Positions 7,897 to 16,371 of a DNA stretch of 64,000 bases are shown piece by piece. The notes beneath the pieces were generated by a model, which saw only the letters and a list, made by a program, of their open reading frames with translations, did not search any database and was not told where the DNA came from. How positions within the stretch are numbered: position 1 is the stretch's first letter; every line of letters starts with the position of its first letter. A program made the translations under genes and the position numbers. Source of the stretch: Candidatus Bathyanammoxibius amoris (GTDB taxonomy: Bacteria > Planctomycetota > Brocadiia > Brocadiales > Bathyanammoxibiaceae); NCBI GenBank assembly GCA_024451685.1, contig JAMXCW010000001.1, positions 124,001 to 188,000 of the forward strand, written 5' to 3'.

Positions 7897-8526
7897 ATGT
7901 CCTACACCATAATCCTTGGAGTGACGGGCAGTATAGCGGCCTATAAGGCCTGCGAGATTACGTCAGGCCTGGTAAAGTCTGGTGTGGACGTGGTGGTGGT
8001 TATGACCAGACCGGCCCAGCGTTTTATCCAGCCACTGACGTTTCGCACGCTCTCGAAGAATGAAGTCGTTACGGGTCTTTTTGGAAGGACAGAGGTCCAT
8101 GACCCGTATCACGTCTCCCTGGCCGACAGGGCAGACCTGATACTGGTGGCACCTGCGACGGCCGCCATTATCGGCAATGTTGCCTCAGGTGTGTCCGATG
8201 ACATACTTACCTGCACGCTCCTGGCATCCCGTGCAAGGGTAATCATGGCCCCTGCAATGGATGACAATATGTACCACCACCCCATAGTCCAGGCAAATAT
8301 TTCGAGATTGAAGGAGATTGGGTACGGGTTCATAGGCCCCGTTGAGGGACGTCTCTCCACGGGAAAGGTAGGCGTGGGGCGTCTTGCACCCGTTGAAGAG
8401 ATAATAAATACGGTACTGGAGGAATTAAAAACGCTTTCACCAAAAAGCAGGGGTACGGCACGCCGTGCCCCTACCGTTAAAAAAAAGGTTGGGAGACAGG
8501 CCGGTGGAAAGAGTAGTAAGGGTTAA
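7897..8526 (+). CDS. coaC: Phosphopantothenoylcysteine decarboxylase-type flavoprotein, stand-alone
   Basis: HFCD-family FMN flavoprotein; decarboxylation of 4'-phosphopantothenoylcysteine in CoA synthesis is the likely role. Visible are [10 protein letters not shown] (residues 8-17), active-site H72 in [20 protein letters not shown], and PAMDDNM (119-125) in place of the usual PxMNxxM, with Asp at the Asn position. It ends after about 180 residues of fold and has no CoaB synthetase domain, which most bacteria fuse here. The last about 25 residues ([20 protein letters not shown]) are strongly basic, and part of them is encoded by a palindromic element at 8449-8472. The gene overlaps dut by 23 bases. 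Confidence 0.8.
   Translation: MSYTIILGVTGSIAAYKACEITSGLVKSGVDVVVVMTRPAQRFIQPLTFRTLSKNEVVTGLFGRTEVHDPYHVSLADRADLILVAPATAAIIGNVASGVSDDILTCTLLASRARVIMAPAMDDNMYHHPIVQANISRLKEIGYGFIGPVEGRLSTGKVGVGRLAPVEEIINTVLEELKTLSPKSRGTARRAPTVKKKVGRQAGGKSSKG
8449..8472. repeat. REP-like palindrome inside the 3' end of coaC
   Basis: Arms AGGGGTACGGC and GCCGTGCCCCT (11 bp with one G-T pair) surround a two-base loop. The sequence resembles the GTAGGGGCAC...GTGCCCCTAC elements found between genes elsewhere in this window, but here it is translated as part of the CoaC tail and lies just upstream of the dut start. Confidence 0.65.
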
Positions 8527-8956
8527 TATAAAGAAAAAAGAGGGTTGCGAAGACCTGCCCGCCCCTCAGTACATGAGTGAGGGAGCCAGCGGCGCAGACC
8601 TGTATGCGGCCGTAAATGGAGAACAGGTATTGGAGCCGTCCGGCATACTGACCGTGCCTACTGGAATGTTTATAGAGCTTCCATCGGGATACGAGGCGCA
8701 GGTGAGGCCGCGGAGTGGGCTGGCGCTCAGGCACGGGCTTTCCATAGTTAACGCCCCGGGGACAATAGACAATGATTACCGCGGGGAGATATGTGTCATC
8801 CTGTGCAACCTGGGGAAAGAACCTGTTAAGATAAACCGCGGTATGCGCATCGCACAGTTGATCTTTCAGCCGGTAGTGAGAGCTGAATTCATTGAAGTGA
8901 AGGAGCTGGGAACCACCCGGAGAAACGAGGGTGGTTTCGGCCACACGGGGGTATAA
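8504..8956 (+). CDS. dut: Deoxyuridine 5'-triphosphate nucleotidohydrolase
   Basis: Trimeric dUTPase that keeps uracil out of DNA and supplies dUMP. All five motifs are present: [11 protein letters not shown] (I), [11 protein letters not shown] (II), [11 protein letters not shown] (III), [11 protein letters not shown] (IV) and [11 protein letters not shown] (V, with N-E where R-G/G-x is usual). I choose the GTG at 8504, which gives the standard 150 residues and has GGGAGAC about seven bases upstream. An upstream GTG at 8465 would add a basic stretch read from the palindromic element and is less likely. Confidence 0.92.
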   Translation: MERVVRVNIKKKEGCEDLPAPQYMSEGASGADLYAAVNGEQVLEPSGILTVPTGMFIELPSGYEAQVRPRSGLALRHGLSIVNAPGTIDNDYRGEICVILCNLGKEPVKINRGMRIAQLIFQPVVRAEFIEVKELGTTRRNEGGFGHTGV

Positions 8957-8961
8957 GGCAG

Positions 8962-11070
8962 ATGGATAAAAAGAAACTCCTGAAGATCTCTCTGGCGGTG
9001 TTTCTGATAGCTTTTGCGCTCTTTACCCTCATTAGTTTAATAAGCTATCACGCGTCAGACCCGCCGTTCGCCGATTACCCGGGGAGCAGTTCTATAAAGA
9101 ACTTATGCGGACGGTTTGGGGCGGTACTTTCAGGTTACGCGCTCTCATGGCTGGGCCTTGCCACCTTTCCGCTGGTAGGGTTGATAGGCACGGGGGGCGT
9201 GATGCTGCTCTTGCGCGGGAGGGTGGAAGACCTGTGGATAAAGGCCATTGGCGGATTAATGCTTACGGTATCCATCGCACTGGTATTTTCTTTGATAGGG
9301 CATATCCTGCCAAACAAGGGCGCCATCGGATGGGCCGGGGGGATTCTGGGTAATGCCGCATCCAGCAGGCTCCTCGACAATTTAGGTCTTGCCGGCACCT
9401 GCGTATTCCTGAGTTTCGGATTCCTGACCTCAAGCATTCTCCTCTTTAACGTGAGTCCGGTCGAGACCGTCTCATCCTTAGTCAGACGGATCAAGAATAG
9501 AAGGAGGTCTAAGCCCGCTGTTTCCAAGGAGGAACGTGTTTCCAAACCCCCCGCAGAGGAAAGACCTCTTGAGGGAACAGCTTCGTGGCCGGGACCACTT
9601 TTACTGCCCATTGACCTGCTTGAGAAGCGCTCTGAGTCAGAGAAGGTAGATGACGAAGAGTCTCTGAAGAAGAGGGCGGAGGCGCTGGAAGATTCTCTGG
9701 CACAGTTTAACGTGATCGCGCAGGTGGTTGGCTTTGAGACGGGCCCCGCCATAACCATGTATGAACTGGAACTGGCGCCGGGCACCAAGGTCTCAAAAGT
9801 TTTATCACTTTCCGATGACCTGGCGATGGCCTTGAAGGCCCCCAGCATCAGGGTGGTGGCCCCGCTGCCGGGGAAGTCTACCGTAGGCATAGAGGTGCCG
9901 AATCACAAGAGAAAGAACGTGGGACTGAGGGGGCTGCTCGAAATCATTCAGGACGGCAAGGTCAACCTGGAGGACAGCGCGATCCCCCTGCCCCTTGGCA
10001 GGGACATAACGGGCTATCCTATTTACTGTGACCTGTCCGGAATGCCGCATCTCCTTATTGCCGGCACTACCGGTTCCGGAAAATCCATCTGCCTGAACTC
10101 ACTGATACTCAGCATATTATTCCTGATGTCCCAGAAGGAGTTAAAGCTCCTGCTTGTAGACCCCAAGCTGGTAGAATTCTCACCGTTTAAAGACATACCA
10201 CACCTCATCAGCCCCGTGGTTACTGACGTAAAGGAGGCGCAGGCCGTACTTGAGTGGGCAGTGAGCAAGATGGACGAACGTTACGGGCTGCTGGCGCGGG
10301 CAGGCGTAAAGAACATAGCGGAATACAACAAATTGGGGGAAAAGGGCCTTAAGAAGAGGTTGGGCCTGGACAGCTATATCGACCCGGAGTTTTATAGCCT
10401 TCCTTACATAGTGATAATAATAGACGAGCTTGCGGACCTTATGATGGCGGCGTCGAAGAAGGTAGAGAATGCGGTTACACGGTTGGCGCAGAAGTCGCGT
10501 GCCGTGGGCATCCACCTGGTAGTCTCCACCCAGCGTCCTTCCGTGGACGTCGTTACGGGTCTGATAAAGTCCAATCTCCCTGCCCGGGTTTCGTTCCTCG
10601 TGGCCTCGAAGGTAGATTCGAGAACGGTGCTCGACCAAAATGGCGCCGAGAACCTCCTTGGAGAAGGTGACATGCTGTTTATGCCGCCGGGGAGTTCCGA
10701 GCTGGTGAGGGTGCAGGGTGCGTACGTCAGTAACGAAGAGGTTGAAAGGGTGGTGGAATTCGTGAAGAAACAGGCCCGGCCGGAATTCTCCACAGAGCTT
10801 AGAGACTGGAAACTCGAGGCCAAGAGAGAAGATAGAAGCGACCCCCTTTATAGTGAGGCCGTTAAGACGGTGCTTGATGCCGGGAGGTGCAACGAAAGAC
10901 TGCTTCAGGAAAAACTTAACCTAACCTATCCGCAGGCCGTTAAACTGCTGTGCCAGATGACGGAAGACGGCATTGTCAGTGAATATAAAGAAGGTGTGCA
11001 GAGGGAGGTCCTGCTCAGCCCGGAAGAATGGGAACCGCCGGGCAATAAAAAAGTACGAACCAACAGATGA
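8962..11070 (+). CDS. ftsK: DNA translocase FtsK/SpoIIIE
   Basis: Hexameric motor that segregates chromosome termini at the septum. The N-terminal about 165 residues hold four or more membrane spans. A charged linker (about 175-230) is short compared with E. coli. The alpha/beta motor has Walker A AGTTGSGKS (367-375) and Walker B IVIIIDELADLM (D488-E489), plus TRLAQKSRAVGIHLVVSTQRP. Residues about 630-690 form the winged-helix gamma domain that reads KOPS-type sequences. At 702 aa it is of the compact SpoIIIE size. It is five bases downstream of dut. Confidence 0.94.
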   Translation: MDKKKLLKISLAVFLIAFALFTLISLISYHASDPPFADYPGSSSIKNLCGRFGAVLSGYALSWLGLATFPLVGLIGTGGVMLLLRGRVEDLWIKAIGGLMLTVSIALVFSLIGHILPNKGAIGWAGGILGNAASSRLLDNLGLAGTCVFLSFGFLTSSILLFNVSPVETVSSLVRRIKNRRRSKPAVSKEERVSKPPAEERPLEGTASWPGPLLLPIDLLEKRSESEKVDDEESLKKRAEALEDSLAQFNVIAQVVGFETGPAITMYELELAPGTKVSKVLSLSDDLAMALKAPSIRVVAPLPGKSTVGIEVPNHKRKNVGLRGLLEIIQDGKVNLEDSAIPLPLGRDITGYPIYCDLSGMPHLLIAGTTGSGKSICLNSLILSILFLMSQKELKLLLVDPKLVEFSPFKDIPHLISPVVTDVKEAQAVLEWAVSKMDERYGLLARAGVKNIAEYNKLGEKGLKKRLGLDSYIDPEFYSLPYIVIIIDELADLMMAASKKVENAVTRLAQKSRAVGIHLVVSTQRPSVDVVTGLIKSNLPARVSFLVASKVDSRTVLDQNGAENLLGEGDMLFMPPGSSELVRVQGAYVSNEEVERVVEFVKKQARPEFSTELRDWKLEAKREDRSDPLYSEAVKTVLDAGRCNERLLQEKLNLTYPQAVKLLCQMTEDGIVSEYKEGVQREVLLSPEEWEPPGNKKVRTNR

Positions 11071-11077
11071 GATATGT

Positions 11078-12409
11078 ATGAAGACAAAGACGCAGATACA
11101 GACGCAGAAGATAGCGCTGGTAAGCCTGGGTTGTTCTAAGAACCTGGTCGATTCCGAGAAGATGCTGGGCCGGCTCGCGCAGGGAGAGGTCGTCTTCTGT
11201 CAAGACCCGGCGCTTGCGGATGTACTGATCATAAACACCTGTGGCTTTGTAAAAGACGCTAAAGAGGAATCCATAAATACCATCCTCGAGATGGCGAAAC
11301 TTAAGGAGGAATGTGGACTGGAGAAGCTTATCGTAACCGGTTGTCTTGCTGAACGTTACGAAAAGGAACTGATAAGGGATATACCGGAAATCGACCACGT
11401 GGTGGAACTTGAGAACTTTGACAGGATAGCCGAACTCTCAGGTATAACTGGGCGGGAAAAGGGGTCTAACGGGTCGTGCGACGTTAGCGATTCGTTCCGC
11501 GTCCGCCTGACCCCCAAGCATTATGCGTATCTGAAGATATCCGAGGGCTGCAGCAACAGTTGCAGCTATTGCGCAATACCCGCGATACGGGGCCCCTTCG
11601 GGAGCCGTCCCATGGATGAGATTCTGCGGGAGGCCGAAGGGCTTGCGGCCGGCGGTGCCAGGGAGTTAAACCTGATAGCACAAGACAGCACCCTGTATGG
11701 CGTGGATATTTACGGACGCCAGTGCCTGCACGAGCTGCTGGGAAGGCTCTCAAAAATAGACCCCATCAAGTGGATAAGGCTTCTCTATACACACCCCGCA
11801 CACTTCTACCCGGAACTTATCGGTGAAATAGCCGGTAACGAGAGGGTCGTTAAGTACGTAGACATGCCCGTGCAGCATATTAGTGATAAGATGCTTGAAC
11901 TGATGGGCAGGGAGGTCACGCGCTCCCGGGTGGAGGAACTGATACGGAGGCTTCGCAAAGAGATCCCGGGGCTCGTTCTGCGCACTACCATGATAGTGGG
12001 TTTCCCCGGGGAAGGCGAGAGGGAGTTCCGCGAACTGCTTGCATTCCTGGAAGAGACAGCCTTTGAGAGGCTGGGGGTGTTTGTTTATTCGCAAGAAGAA
12101 GGCACACCGGCCGCGGCCTTTAAGGGCCGGGTTCCGGAGCCGGAGAAACAGAGGAGGCTTGCCGAGGTGATGACCCTGCAGCAGGGAATAACCTTCGACA
12201 AAAACGGCCAACTTGTTGGAAAAAACCTTGAGGTCCTTGTGGACGGCGTTCAGGAGGGTGGCCGGAGCTGGCTGGCCAGGTCGTACAGAGACGCCCCCGA
12301 GGTAGACGGAAACGTGATAGTGTTTGATACGGGATTGGTACCCGGAGAATTTAAAAAAGTAACAATTACACATCAAGAGGGATATGACCTTGTCGCAAAT
12401 TGCGTGTAG
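11078..12409 (+). CDS. rimO: Ribosomal protein S12 methylthiotransferase RimO
   Basis: Radical SAM enzyme adding a methylthio group to Asp of ribosomal protein S12. The N-terminal UPF0004 domain has C19 (SLGCSKNLVDSE), NTCGFVKDAKEES and VTGCLAERY for the auxiliary cluster. C158, C162 and C165 (GCSNSCSYC) bind the SAM cluster. A C-terminal TRAM domain follows. RimO rather than MiaB is favoured by GCSKNLVDSE and by the AIPAIRGPFGSRP sequence. I use the ATG at 11078, eight bases after the ftsK stop, giving 443 aa; the longer frame lies inside ftsK. It overlaps pgsA by 26 bases. Confidence 0.93.
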   Translation: MKTKTQIQTQKIALVSLGCSKNLVDSEKMLGRLAQGEVVFCQDPALADVLIINTCGFVKDAKEESINTILEMAKLKEECGLEKLIVTGCLAERYEKELIRDIPEIDHVVELENFDRIAELSGITGREKGSNGSCDVSDSFRVRLTPKHYAYLKISEGCSNSCSYCAIPAIRGPFGSRPMDEILREAEGLAAGGARELNLIAQDSTLYGVDIYGRQCLHELLGRLSKIDPIKWIRLLYTHPAHFYPELIGEIAGNERVVKYVDMPVQHISDKMLELMGREVTRSRVEELIRRLRKEIPGLVLRTTMIVGFPGEGEREFRELLAFLEETAFERLGVFVYSQEEGTPAAAFKGRVPEPEKQRRLAEVMTLQQGITFDKNGQLVGKNLEVLVDGVQEGGRSWLARSYRDAPEVDGNVIVFDTGLVPGEFKKVTITHQEGYDLVANCV

Positions 12410-13031
12410 TGATTACCAGCAGGCGGAGAAACGGCGCGGAGTTAAGAGGCTTATCGAGCCTTTCTATTATCTACCGAATCAGTTGACCGTGCTCAGATTG
12501 GTTATGGGCATAGTGTTCTTTTTCATCCTGACTCTCGGGTTATATGACCTTGCCCTGGTGGTGTTCATTATCGCCACAATAACAGATTTTCTTGATGGGT
12601 ATCTGGCAAGGAAGAGGGGACTGATAAGTAATTTTGGAAGGATAGCGGACCCCCTGGTAGACAAGGTAATTATATGCGGCGGGTTTATAGTACTTGTTGC
12701 AAACGACCAGCCTGTTATCGGGGCCTGGGTGGCGGCGGTAATCGTGTTACGGGAGCTGCTCATTGGTCTCCTGAGAGGTTATGTTGAGTTTTTCAGGGGT
12801 ATACGCTTCCCCGGCAGCACCGCGGGGAAGTGGAAGATGACGGGCCAGTGTGTCGCCCTGTATTCGGTGATGCTTTACGCCGGCCATTTCACCGGGGTGT
12901 GGTGGGCCAGGATGTGGGTGGACCTCACGGTCTGGTTTGCGGTGAGCATTACCATTTACTCAGGGCTGCTCTACCTGTATGGTGCCGGTTCGCTCCTGCG
13001 AAAACGCGCTGCGGGCGTAGCAATAGAGTAG
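12384..13031 (+). CDS. pgsA: CDP-diacylglycerol-glycerol-3-phosphate 3-phosphatidyltransferase
   Basis: Membrane enzyme making phosphatidylglycerophosphate, the first step to phosphatidylglycerol. The CDP-alcohol phosphotransferase motif D-x2-D-G-x2-A-R-x8-G-x3-D-x3-D is intact near residues 68-95 (TDFLDGYLAR...GRIADPLVDK). Several hydrophobic spans surround it. The first about 25 residues are polar and the true start may be slightly later. PgsA is favoured over other family members by the PNQLTVLRL N-terminus and by length; PgsA after RimO is a recurrent gene order. Confidence 0.88.
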   Translation: MTLSQIACSDYQQAEKRRGVKRLIEPFYYLPNQLTVLRLVMGIVFFFILTLGLYDLALVVFIIATITDFLDGYLARKRGLISNFGRIADPLVDKVIICGGFIVLVANDQPVIGAWVAAVIVLRELLIGLLRGYVEFFRGIRFPGSTAGKWKMTGQCVALYSVMLYAGHFTGVWWARMWVDLTVWFAVSITIYSGLLYLYGAGSLLRKRAAGVAIE

Positions 13032-13039
13032 GAGAGCTT

Positions 13040-13780
13040 ATGGGGTTTTGTAAGACACAGGCAGTAGTACTAAGGCGGAATGATTATAGTAATTCCAGCC
13101 AGATAGTCACGTTCTACACAAGAACTCACGGGAAGGTCCGTGCGCTGGCAAAGGGGTCAAAGCGCGCGGGGAGGAAACCCCCCGGTGCCATCGAGTTGTT
13201 TTCACACATGGAGATAGTCTTCATACAAAAGGAAAATACGGACCTGCATCTGCTGACGGAGTGGGAATCACTCGGAGACTCTCCGGCGTTCAGGAAGGAC
13301 GTTGAGCGGTTCTATGCGGCCTGCCACGTCGTAAAATTGGCCTGTGAGCTTACCGGGGACGGGGATGAAAATGAGCCTCTCTTTGATTTAATATTGAATG
13401 CCCTTTTCAGCCTTTCTTTGACTAAACACACGGACGTGGTCTTACGCGCCTTCGAACTTCAAACGCTGAAGCTTCTGGGTTACCTGCCACAGTTAGATGA
13501 GTGTGCCAACTGTGGTGCTGACCTTGCTGGGAGGCCCGGAGCAGTCTTCAGCCCCGTCGATAAAGGGTTGTTGTGTAGAAGGTGCGCGGGAGGAAAGGCG
13601 CATCACGGTCTCTCACCAGGCGCCGTCAGGGCGGCAGTCTTCCTGGCAGGTTCCTGTGTCACGACGTGTGACCGCCTTCGGCTGCCCCAGAAGGTCTCAG
13701 AGGAGATCAGGTTGTTAAGCCAGGGCTGTATGACGTTTGTATTGAATAGGCCCGTGGAGATGCGAAAGTTAGTGGTATGA
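13040..13780 (+). CDS. recO: DNA repair protein RecO
   Basis: Loads RecA on SSB-coated DNA with RecR and anneals strands. The N-terminal OB fold begins KTQAVVLRRNDYSNSSQIVTFYT, followed by a helical domain and a four-cysteine zinc site (CANCGADL ... CRRC, about residues 155-185). The ATG at 13040 follows GGAGAG and gives the usual 246 residues; the open frame extends far upstream inside pgsA but is not RecO-like there. The stop overlaps the next start by four bases. Confidence 0.9.
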   Translation: MGFCKTQAVVLRRNDYSNSSQIVTFYTRTHGKVRALAKGSKRAGRKPPGAIELFSHMEIVFIQKENTDLHLLTEWESLGDSPAFRKDVERFYAACHVVKLACELTGDGDENEPLFDLILNALFSLSLTKHTDVVLRAFELQTLKLLGYLPQLDECANCGADLAGRPGAVFSPVDKGLLCRRCAGGKAHHGLSPGAVRAAVFLAGSCVTTCDRLRLPQKVSEEIRLLSQGCMTFVLNRPVEMRKLVV

Positions 13781-14703
13781 AACGAAAGCGTCTTATTCTG
13801 TCGTTTATACTGGCGATTCTGGTGGTTTCTCCATCCGGTGTTTATGCGGACTGGGTGTGGAACAAAGGGACGGGGTGGGTAGACCCGTTGACCCTGGACC
13901 CCAGCGTCCCGGACCAGCGCTACAAGCTTGCTGTCGCGCTGATGGTGAACGGCGATTACGAAAGTGCGGTAAAGGAATTTCAGGCTGTATTAGACAGACA
14001 CCGCGATACCGACCTCGCTGAACCGTGTCAGTACAATATCGGTCAATCCCTTTTTCTGGCCGGTAAGTATAAGAAGGCGTTTAGGGCCTACGAGAGGCTC
14101 CTTGAAATGTTTCCGGGTACGAGAATAACCGGGTTGGTGTACAAAAAAGAGCTTGAGGCGGGCTTGGGGCTTATGCAGGTGAAGCCGAAGAAATCTGTTG
14201 AGATATTCGAGAGAATCATAGAGCACAATCCGCAGGGCCCTCTGGCGGCCGACGCTCAGGTGAAGATGGCAGACGCGTATTTCCTTGGCGAGGATTTTGT
14301 GAATGCCGAAGATGCGTACAGGGGTGTACTTGAGAATTATCCGAAGAGTGAGTGGGCGCCGTATTCCATGTACCGTATACCGTTGTGCAAGCTGAGTCTG
14401 GAGCTCCGCAGGGAGAGGGACATGGATAATCTCTGGAAGGCTCGAAACGGGTTTGAGGAGTACCTTGCGAATTATCCAGACAGTACTCTTGCTGATGAAG
14501 CGAAGAAGAACATCCACAGAGTCGAAGATTTTATAGCCCATAAAGAGTATGACATCGCCGAGTTCTACCTCCGCAAAAGGAAGCCTGCGTCGGCCATGGT
14601 GTACCTGAAGAGGATAGTGAGCAGATTCTCCAACACACGATGGGCAGCGAAATCACAGGATACAATTGACTTTTTGAAAAAGATTGATGCCGTCAGAAAG
14701 TGA
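13777..14703 (+). CDS. BamD/YfiO-like TPR protein, periplasmic
   Basis: A signal peptide (MKRKRLILSFILAILVVSPSGVYA) is followed by an unusual W-rich stretch and then five or more TPR-like helical hairpins (YKLAVALMVNGDYESAVKEF; YNIGQSLFLAGKYKKAFRAY; ADAYFLGEDFVNAEDAY; FYLRKRKPASAMVYL). This is the layout of BamD, the outer-membrane assembly lipoprotein, and its neighbour is lptE. No lipobox cysteine is visible, so it is probably soluble or held by partners. An alternative is a CpoB/YbgF-like protein. It overlaps recO by four and lptE by four bases. Confidence 0.75.
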   Translation: MKRKRLILSFILAILVVSPSGVYADWVWNKGTGWVDPLTLDPSVPDQRYKLAVALMVNGDYESAVKEFQAVLDRHRDTDLAEPCQYNIGQSLFLAGKYKKAFRAYERLLEMFPGTRITGLVYKKELEAGLGLMQVKPKKSVEIFERIIEHNPQGPLAADAQVKMADAYFLGEDFVNAEDAYRGVLENYPKSEWAPYSMYRIPLCKLSLELRRERDMDNLWKARNGFEEYLANYPDSTLADEAKKNIHRVEDFIAHKEYDIAEFYLRKRKPASAMVYLKRIVSRFSNTRWAAKSQDTIDFLKKIDAVRK

Positions 14704-15182
14704 TAAAGCGCATACTGATTATTCTGGTATTGTTTCTTGCGGGTTGTGGTTATACGTCTCGCTCACTTATCGAGCAGAACGTACGCAGTATATACGTGCC
14801 TATCTTTGATAATGAGACGTTCCGCCGCGGGCTGGAATTCAACCTGACCAGGGCCATAAAAGAAGAGATACTGTACAGGACACAACTCAAGATTGTAGAC
14901 AAAAGGCACGCCGATACAATCCTCACCGGGAAAATAAAAGAGGTGCAGGAAAACGTGCTGATAGAGAACCCCGATGCAGTGGTTGTAGAAAGTCGTGTAA
15001 CGGTTACCGTGGTGATTTCATGGGAAGACCAGAGGACCGGAAGATTCTTAATGAATAACAGGGCTGTATCTGCGGCCGCGGAGTTCATCGCGACCAGGGA
15101 CGAGGACGTTGAGTTTGGCGAGATAGAGGCGTTCACGGACCTCGCAGCAAAGGTCGTTAATTTGATGGAAAGAAATTGGTAG
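14700..15182 (+). CDS. lptE: LptE-like LPS-assembly lipoprotein
   Basis: LptE plugs the LptD channel that inserts lipopolysaccharide in the outer membrane. A lipoprotein signal with lipobox LAGC (Cys about residue 16) is followed by GYTSRSLIEQNVRSIYVPIFDNETFRRGLEFNLTRAI, typical of the family. The gene uses a GTG that overlaps the upstream stop (GTGA). At 160 aa it is of normal size. Its presence argues for an LPS-bearing outer membrane. LptD is not in the window. Confidence 0.82.
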   Translation: MIKRILIILVLFLAGCGYTSRSLIEQNVRSIYVPIFDNETFRRGLEFNLTRAIKEEILYRTQLKIVDKRHADTILTGKIKEVQENVLIENPDAVVVESRVTVTVVISWEDQRTGRFLMNNRAVSAAAEFIATRDEDVEFGEIEAFTDLAAKVVNLMERNW

Positions 15183-16366
15183 ATATCCTTACCAGGTACA
15201 ATCCCAGGGTACTGGACATCTCACAGTTGGAGAGAAAGGGTCTCCGGCGTGAGGGTGGCGGGGGAGGTGCGCACTGTACCCTGAGCCTGGACGGCCTGAG
15301 TGGGACACAGCGTGACCTGCTCAGCAAGTGGGCTTCAAGCGTGGGGGGGAGACTTAATACGGTGGTTAACGGTGCTTCCCGCTCGGCGTTCTTGTCTGTT
15401 AGCGAGCGGGCCTTGGGACGGACCCGTCCTTCTCCTGGAGATGCAGGGGCAGGTATAGAACATGTCCTGGATGCGGCAGGGGAGACGGTTTCCAGATACA
15501 GGAAGGAGTCTTTCCGTATCACTTATGGTAAGGGTACCCTGAAACTCGGTCGGAAGACCTGCGTAATGGGGGTTCTTAACGTGACGCCCGATTCCTTTTA
15601 TGATGGCGGTTGTTATTATGAACCGGAAAAGGCCTTAGCCCGCGCCTTTAAGATGATAGAGGAGGGAGCGGACATAATAGACGTAGGTGGCGTCTCAACC
15701 AGGCCGGGCTCCGGGACTGTTTCTGAGAAAGAAGAGCTCAGGCGGATAACTCCTGTCATTAAAGGGCTTTCCAGCCACACCAGGGTGCCCATCTCAGTCG
15801 ACACCTGCCGCGCGCGTGTTGCTGAGAAGGCACTTGAAGCCGGCGCGCAGATCGTAAACGACGTTAGCGGACTTGGGGATGAAGACATGGCCAGGGTGGT
15901 TGCCTCTTCCGACGCACCCGTCGTCATCATGCACATGAAAGGCAGGCCCCACCGCATGCCCAAAAACCCTGCGTACAAAGACCTGCTCGCGGAAATTACA
16001 CTTTTTTTGAGGAAGAGAATCGGCGAGGCCGTGAGTGCCGGTGTTGATGAATCGAACATAATAGTTGACCCCGGCATAGGTTTTGGGAAAAGTCCCGGTC
16101 AGTCGCTGGAGGTATTGCGCCGATTAGGTGAATTGAGGTCCCTGGGCCTGCCTATTATGGTAGGCACTTCGAATAAGAGTTTTATAAGGCACGTCCTGAG
16201 TTCGACAGACAATGGGGAAGCGCCGGACGCTGGCGATGTGTTGTATGGAACGCTTGCCACCATTGCACTGGCCATCAATAATGGCGCCAAGATTGTGAGG
16301 GTGCATCAAGTGCGTGAAGCGGTACACTTCACCGCTGTCTGCGCGGCCGTTACCAGAGAATCTTAA
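15176..16366 (+). CDS. folP: Dihydropteroate synthase with N-terminal extension
   Basis: Joins 4-aminobenzoate to hydroxymethyl-dihydropterin diphosphate in folate synthesis. The TIM-barrel DHPS starts near residue 125 (GVLNVTPDSFYDGG, DIIDVGGVSTRPGS, SVDTCRARVAEKALEAGAQIVNDVSG, DPGIGFGKS, GTSNKSFI). The preceding about 120 residues form an extra domain (VLDISQLERKG; SLDGLSGTQRDLLSKWASSVGG) that I recall from long FolP proteins of other phyla. The start is a TTG overlapping the lptE stop; no ATG or GTG in the extension fits better. Folate supply is relevant to an organism using tetrahydrofolate for acetyl-CoA synthesis. Confidence 0.9.
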   Translation: MVDILTRYNPRVLDISQLERKGLRREGGGGGAHCTLSLDGLSGTQRDLLSKWASSVGGRLNTVVNGASRSAFLSVSERALGRTRPSPGDAGAGIEHVLDAAGETVSRYRKESFRITYGKGTLKLGRKTCVMGVLNVTPDSFYDGGCYYEPEKALARAFKMIEEGADIIDVGGVSTRPGSGTVSEKEELRRITPVIKGLSSHTRVPISVDTCRARVAEKALEAGAQIVNDVSGLGDEDMARVVASSDAPVVIMHMKGRPHRMPKNPAYKDLLAEITLFLRKRIGEAVSAGVDESNIIVDPGIGFGKSPGQSLEVLRRLGELRSLGLPIMVGTSNKSFIRHVLSSTDNGEAPDAGDVLYGTLATIALAINNGAKIVRVHQVREAVHFTAVCAAVTRES

Positions 16367-16371
16367 GAAAA

